DNA from: Paracyclopina nana | Lineage: Eukaryota > Arthropoda > Copepoda > Cyclopoida > Cyclopettidae | Direction of reading: 5' to 3' | Assembly (NCBI GenBank): GCA_019096065.1 | Contig: JAGUCH010000009.1 | Coordinates: 3,110,001-3,174,000, forward strand | Length of the DNA: 64,000 nt | In this document: positions 59,291 through 64,000 of the stretch, in pieces | Numbering within the stretch: position 1 is the first letter of the stretch | Layout of the letters: the number at the start of each line of letters is the position of its first letter | The notes under the pieces: generated by a model | Databases searched by the model: none | The model's input: the letters and a program-made list of their open reading frames with translations, nothing else | What the model was told of the DNA's origin: nothing | Program-made: the position numbers and the translations under genes

Positions 59291-60410
59291 TATTCGATAC
59301 GTTCAATAAGAATACGTACTCAAATGATGACGCTTGATAATGAAAGCTTTTTGGATAGAAAGCACTGAAAAAAAAGATCAATAACAAATTTGGACGCATG
59401 ATTAGTATCGGATTACATCGGATTGAGCAAAAAAAAAGGATTGAGAACATTTGCTTTAATGATCTTAAGAGAGAGAAAGCTTATTTTGCTTTGCTTCAGT
59501 ATTAACATATGCAATTCAAAAAGCATTTATGGTCTTTTGAGGTGAAAATGCCGATGCAATTCAATTTGTCTCATTTTAGAATTTTGCCAGCTATTTCGTA
59601 TTGCTAAGTCACTACCAAACGAGCATGGATTTTCTCACATAAAATGCAACATCCAGGGCCATCTCTATCGAGCAATCCTGACGGAAGAATTCTACTTCTG
59701 AATCACGAAACTATTGTAGTTATTTTGTCCTCCACTAGGGAGCGCTTCAGTTGTGCTAGTACATAAAAAAGCGCGAAATTCAAATTCAAGAACCAGCGTG
59801 AGAGTGAGCGCTCACTCTCGCTCGCTTCACATGCCTGAAAGTGTTACCAGCCATTTTCCAAATTTAGCTCGCCACATAACAAATTATGGCTGTTTTTATG
59901 TGATCTTGGGGATAATGTTGAAACCATGCACTTTAACTCAAAGAAAATTCCACAGATTTATATAGAAATTTTGTCTTGCACCCTACCATAGTACAGTCCG
60001 ATGATGTGCTATAGTAAAGCTGCGCATAGAGCTCACCTTATACTATAGATCATCTTGGCAACATCAATATGATCGAGGTTTGGAGACCGTGATGACAAAG
60101 TTGCTATAGTTGAGACTTCAATTAAACTTTGGATTTCTTTAACAATTCCTGTAAATGTAAAATAATGAAACGCACAACCATGACTTTTTAAATAACCGAA
60201 AATAAAATCGTCAGTGCAAAGACATCTAGAAAAATATGAGAGATAAATAGACGCGGAAGATAGATGATCTATTTATGATAATTAATTTCACCTGCTATAA
60301 TTTCTGAGCAGTTGCAAATTAGCAAGTAATTCCCCGTAGATTAAATGTGACTGTTTCTGCGACGATAATGCATCTTATCTTAATCTGTGTGACCAAAGAT
60401 TGTTTCTGTA
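59291..60410. other. Intergenic stretch upstream of choline kinase
   Basis: It contains the second copy of the 120-bp dispersed repeat (59948-60066) and otherwise AT-rich sequence without a gene. A direct, self-complementary run of gagtgagcgctcactctc lies near 59811. The choline kinase promoter should lie in the last few hundred bases. Confidence 0.5.
59948..60066. repeat. Dispersed 120-bp repeat, copy 2
   Basis: It matches 41478-41598 at about 75-80%, including the internal inverted CTATAGTA and TACTATAG. Copy 1 is in an intron and this one is intergenic. Confidence 0.6.
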
Positions 60411-60412
60411 CC

Positions 60413-60418
60413 GTCAGT
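60413..60418 (+). promoter_or_regulatory. Candidate arthropod initiator for choline kinase
   Basis: GTCAGT matches the arthropod TCAGT initiator consensus and lies 23-28 nt upstream of the choline kinase start codon. If used, the 5' leader would be very short. No TATA box is evident about 30 bp upstream. Confidence 0.3.
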
Positions 60419-60440
60419 TGCTAGTAGCTGATAGCCAAAC

Positions 60441-63400
60441 ATGGATCAAGATCCTGAGCGAAAAGTGGATTTGCATCAAATCCGCAACAAAGCATGGAAA
60501 CTATGCAAAAACTACTTAACTGGCGTGTGGAAACAGGTTCAGCCCGAAGATTTGATTCTCGAGGAAATCTGGTGAGATTTATTGCTATTTGCAGTGTGTT
60601 ATCTTTAGAGTCCACGCTAAGTTGCCCAAATGTTGCACTTTGGAGAGTCTGGGCAGAAATATTTTCAAGTAGCCATCATCCCCAATTGAGTTGGTGAATT
60701 CCCACCTGAGATTCGATCCATTTGGCCATCCCAAGATGGAAATCTCAGTTTTTTGTGTGGGATCAGGCCGACCAAGCACTATGAATTCAGACCTTAGAAA
60801 TTAATTTGATTAATACTGATTTTTGTATTACCTATGAGGTCATCGGAAGGCCAATTCAAGAAAATGCCAAAAATGGTGGCATTATCGGATTTCGAAGCTG
60901 TATAGTACATGTCATGCATAGTTGAGTCGTTAAAGCTACGCCAAGTTGTCGTTTTGTAAATCTAGAAGGAGAATCTCTATTCAAAAGCCCTATGTGGCGT
61001 TCATCTACTTTTCATGATTTTCAACTTTGTGCGAAAAATGCATTTTTATGGCTTAGTCAACAAAAAAAACCACCAATATTTCGAAGACCTACGGGAAAAG
61101 CTTGGTTGCCTCGGTATTTCACTTAATTGATGCTGCAGATGAACGCCACATTCTTTTTTATTGGATAACACTTACAGCCTCCCCATTGATCTTGAGCCAA
61201 TTCCCCATTTGCAGTAGCCTCTCCTGCATTATAACTGGTATAGTGCCCTCTTTAGTTGGGCCAACATCAACCAGCAAGTTTCCCCCCTTTGACACAGTAT
61301 CCACCAGCTGCCGTATGAGATCCTGAGAAGAAACTTGGGTCATTTATCCTTCCAGGCCAAGACATTTCTCATTTATGCTACTTGCCTTGGCTGATAAGTA
61401 GTCTTCAATGTTTGAATTTCTCCTATATCCCCAAGATTGAGTGTCTAACGTCATGGCGTTTTCCCACTTCCTTCCCAACTTTCCATCTGGCCTGAATCTG
61501 CAATTTGCAAGCAAAAATATTAATGGCAGCAATTTCAGGCTGAATTCATGTCTCTGAGTGATGCCTGTCAGCACAGTTGAAAAATCCTCCATGTTTGCAG
61601 CTCGTTCCAGTTCCCCAACGATCATTGACAACCACTGTGTCCTTGACTGGTGAATCATTGTAGAGCCAGGCAAGGAAATCTTGAGATTGCCAATATTCGG
61701 GTGGAGCTGGATCTCCGTCAGACCAGATTAATTCAGGCCGATATTTCCTTACTAATTCATACAACTCTGCCGTTCCCTAGAACTCAAAAGAGAGAAAGGT
61801 CGTAATTCATTAATATATGGATGCTGTAATACGGAAAATGGCACCTTCATGTAATTTCTGGAGGTGAAATTGTTCCCCTTGTCCATGTTGAACAATGGAT
61901 TGAACCACTCGAAAAAAGAATGGTATAGGCCCAATTTTAAGGCCCCGGAGCTTTTCACAGCTTTGCTAAATTCACCGACAATATCTCGACCTGGGCCCAC
62001 CTACAAAAAAGCGGTCGTCGTCTTTAGCACGCTTTTTATGGCTTTCAAATTCTCATCCTCACATCCACCGAATTCCAAGAGAAAGAAAATGGTGAAGGCC
62101 ACAATGTAAAGCCTTCGTGGTGCTTTGCAGTCAGCACTGCATACTTTGCTCCAGCAGCCTCGAAAAGGCTGATCCATTGAGTTGCATTGAAAAATTCCAG
62201 CCTGGAACAAAAGTTGGACTTTGGCCCTTCTTATCTTCAAATTCAATGAAAATATGCTCGCAGGAATATTAGACTGATTGAATTATGTAACCTCAGATCT
62301 TTCGCAAAGTCCTGGTAATTGAATCCTGGGGGATAATTGGCGGCCATAAAGTCTCTCACATCCGTATGCACTGGCTGATCCGACTTCCAATACCACCAAA
62401 ACCATTCGGATTTGAAACTTGGCACACTGTACACCCCAAAGTGGATGAAAATGCCGACTTTAGCATCATCGTACCACTGTGAAAAAAACTTGATTAAAAG
62501 CCTTCTGAATGAGCAAAATATGCATATAATAATTTCACTTGAGGCAGCGGCCTGGAATCCAAGCTGTTCCAGTCTGCGGAGTATTTGGCATTTGCCCTCG
62601 TCACAGAAATGGTGCAAAACACAGCCAAAATTCCTGCTGCTGCTACTGCAGCCTTCATTTGCAGCCAGTGTATTTTACCAATATACTGTAAGATAGACCC
62701 TCTGTTTTTGCTGCTAAAGTCGTCGGGGCTGTAAGCTGTCAGTGGCAGCTCGAAAGCAAACTCGTTTTTATGGGATAAAGTTACACACACACACATGCAC
62801 ACACCATCGTGTATCATTTTTACGCCTCAATAAATGCTTTGAGCCTTCGTCGTAATCATATGCTTTTTCTTTACTCTTCAGCGAAGGGCTTTCTAATTTG
62901 ATCTTCTTTGTTGGTTTGCCACCAACAATCAAGCCGCATGACAAGGAGCCAAAGCAAGTGCTGTTGAGGATTTTTGGAAGTACTCTCACTCCCCTGGACA
63001 CTGAAACGCCAGAATCCTTCCTCACTGGGATCGTTATGGAGAATGTCATCTTTACCATCCTCTCTGAGAGGAAATTAGGGCCAAAGCTCTTGGGAGTGTT
63101 CGCAGGAGGAAGGCTTGAAGAATACATCCCTGTAATTATACTCTTTACGTTTCTTTGCATGTTGTATCATTTAGAGCATGTGGCGTGAGCATAGCTCTTC
63201 TTCGTGTTGTGGCTGGCTCAACCACGCAAAGAGACCATCTAACCTTCCTCGGTGGAAAAAGCCATATTGGAATAATTAGAAAGCACGCAACGAAAGAAAA
63301 TAACTACTTGAAATGAGAAGCCGTTCAAAAAGATACGAGCTTGCATTTTGCATGGGATAAATGCAGCATTGATCGATGAATTGTTCACCTTTTCAGGCCA

Positions 63401-64000
63401 AGTCCTTGTCAAGCAGCCAACTGAGGAAAAAGGCCATAAGCCAAGCGCTAGCCAGGAAAATGGCCAGAATTCATAAATTGTCTGTACCAATCAACACTGA
63501 TCCACGTTGGATATTCAAGAGCTTGGAGAGGTACGATTTTCACGAGGATAAATAAGAAAGCTCTCATCTAATAATCGGATATTCCAATTTCAGGTGGCAA
63601 GAGTCAATTCGAGGGGTTAGCCTTGATGATATAGCTGATATAAAAGAGCGGAACTGCGCTTCTAGACTCCTTGATATCAATTTTGTCGGGGAAATTGAGT
63701 GGCTCAAGTATTTTTTGTGCTCGTAAACCATGACCAAGGGACATCAGATCATTACTCTTTTTTCAGGAAATGGGTCGAGCTGGTCAACTCTCCAGTGGTG
63801 TTTTGCCACAATGACTTGCAAGGAGGAAATATTCTTCTACGTAATGACCTTGGGGCTACAGGTGATAAATGCCTTAAAAATCGGAAAAAAGCTCAATACA
63901 GTTTTTGATATTTTATTTCTAGATGAAAACATGGACGCCAAGTTGGTTGTCATTGACTACGAGTTTTGCAGCTACAATTACAGAGCCTTCGATATAGCCA
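60441..64000 (+). CDS. Chk: Choline kinase (choline/ethanolamine kinase family), 3' end beyond window
   Basis: The coding exons are 60441-60571, 62882-63131, 63397-63530, 63594-63707, 63767-63861 and 63923-64000 and beyond. All junctions are GT-AG and every phase agrees (2,0,2,2,1), giving 267 codons in view. The N-terminal helix (AWKLCKNYL, residues 18-26) is followed by the family's GLSN turn at the exon 1-2 junction. The nucleotide-binding strand VLLRIFG comes next, then [25 protein letters not shown] follows in exon 3. The phosphotransferase motif [12 protein letters not shown] (residues 222-233; catalytic Asp 226) and IDYEF (252-256; metal-binding Asp 253) complete the core. HNDxQxGN favours choline kinase over ethanolamine kinase. 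The enzyme phosphorylates choline with ATP, the first step of the CDP-choline route to phosphatidylcholine, in the cytosol. Intron 1 (60572-62881) encloses a whole fucosidase coding region on the other strand. Confidence 0.9.
60578..60583 (-). terminator. AATAAA poly(A) signal of the fucosidase gene
   Basis: On the minus strand AATAAA begins 2 nt after the fucosidase stop codon (TAG at 60587-60585). Cleavage 10-30 nt further on would fall at about 60548-60568, inside the first exon of the choline kinase gene on the opposite strand. The signal itself lies in the first bases of the choline kinase intron. Confidence 0.6.
60585..62658 (-). CDS. Fuca: Alpha-L-fucosidase (GH29), nine exons, nested in choline kinase intron 1
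   Basis: The exons in reading order are 62658-62539, 62476-62292, 62201-62063, 62000-61845, 61776-61565, 61497-61386, 61322-61176, 60961-60832 and 60778-60585. Phases agree throughout, giving 464 aa, the usual family length. A signal peptide ([19 protein letters not shown], cleavage near residue 24) leads into [20 protein letters not shown]. The substrate pocket is [19 protein letters not shown] and [12 protein letters not shown] (126-137). IWSDGDP (217-223) supplies the likely catalytic nucleophile Asp 220. [12 protein letters not shown] and KWENAM follow. The C-terminal beta-sandwich ends [10 protein letters not shown]. The enzyme removes alpha-linked L-fucose from glycans, in the lysosome or after secretion. 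Introns are 53-90 bp except intron 7 (214 bp), which holds a MITE. Introns 5 and 6 start with GC instead of GT. Confidence 0.93.
60992..61151. mobile_element. MITE-like repeat, GTTCATCTAC family, in fucosidase intron 7
   Basis: A perfect 15-bp terminal inverted repeat, ATGTGGCGTTCATCT, lies at 60992-61006 and inverted at 61137-61151. The 160-bp element makes up most of this 214-bp intron; without it the intron would be about 54 bp, like its neighbours. It ends 24 bp from the intron's donor. This is the best-preserved copy in the window and defines the end consensus. Confidence 0.75.

Noticed and set aside
63239-63490. 83-codon minus-strand frame near the choline kinase exons
   Set aside because: It is the shadow of choline kinase exon 3 and its preceding intron on the other strand.
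1-64000. tRNA or rRNA genes
   Set aside because: I looked for the conserved T-arm GGTTCGAATCC-type box with a matching acceptor stem and for rRNA core motifs and saw none. A covariance search could still find a diverged copy.

Overview
The window is animal nuclear DNA, most likely from an arthropod. It has no operons, coding exons are bounded by GT-AG (and some GC-AG) splice sites, many introns are only 53-90 bp while a few reach kilobases, and noncoding DNA is AT-rich. The largest gene encodes a Kekkon-type LRR-Ig receptor, a family typical of arthropods. A crustacean such as a Daphnia-like branchiopod would fit, but the species is a guess.

Layout. 1-2076 is the edge of a 146-bp satellite that continues off the left side. 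2077-25100 has no gene I can defend; it holds an AT-rich 2.1-kb repeat with short inverted ends (6574-8688), short palindromic MITE-like repeats and unremarkable DNA. 25135-26433 is a three-exon CCDC85-family coiled-coil gene on the plus strand. 32785-48501 is a five-coding-exon Kekkon-like gene (plus strand, 1018 aa predicted). Its 9-kb first coding intron carries a recent Gypsy-type LTR retrotransposon in antisense orientation (34426-40012, identical 241-bp LTRs, 4-bp target duplication). 51182-55500 is a 4.3-kb foldback element: near-identical outer arms, inverted arrays of a 171-bp tandem repeat, and TTAA at both edges. 58744-59290 is a small two-exon gene for a predicted 85-aa single-pass membrane protein of unknown function, with a MITE in its intron.

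60441-64000 is the most striking locus. A choline kinase gene (plus strand, running off the right edge) has a 2.3-kb first intron that contains the complete coding region of a nine-exon alpha-L-fucosidase gene on the opposite strand. The fucosidase stop codon lies 14 bp from the choline kinase first exon, and its AATAAA starts 2 nt after the stop. Its mRNA 3' end should therefore overlap the choline kinase splice donor and exon in antisense.

A short inverted-repeat motif (ATGTGGCGTTCATCT and variants) recurs through the whole window in introns and intergenic DNA, often in facing pairs 90-300 bp apart. It looks like an abundant nonautonomous element family. Exon models were worked out by hand from splice sites and reading-phase agreement. 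No database search was possible.
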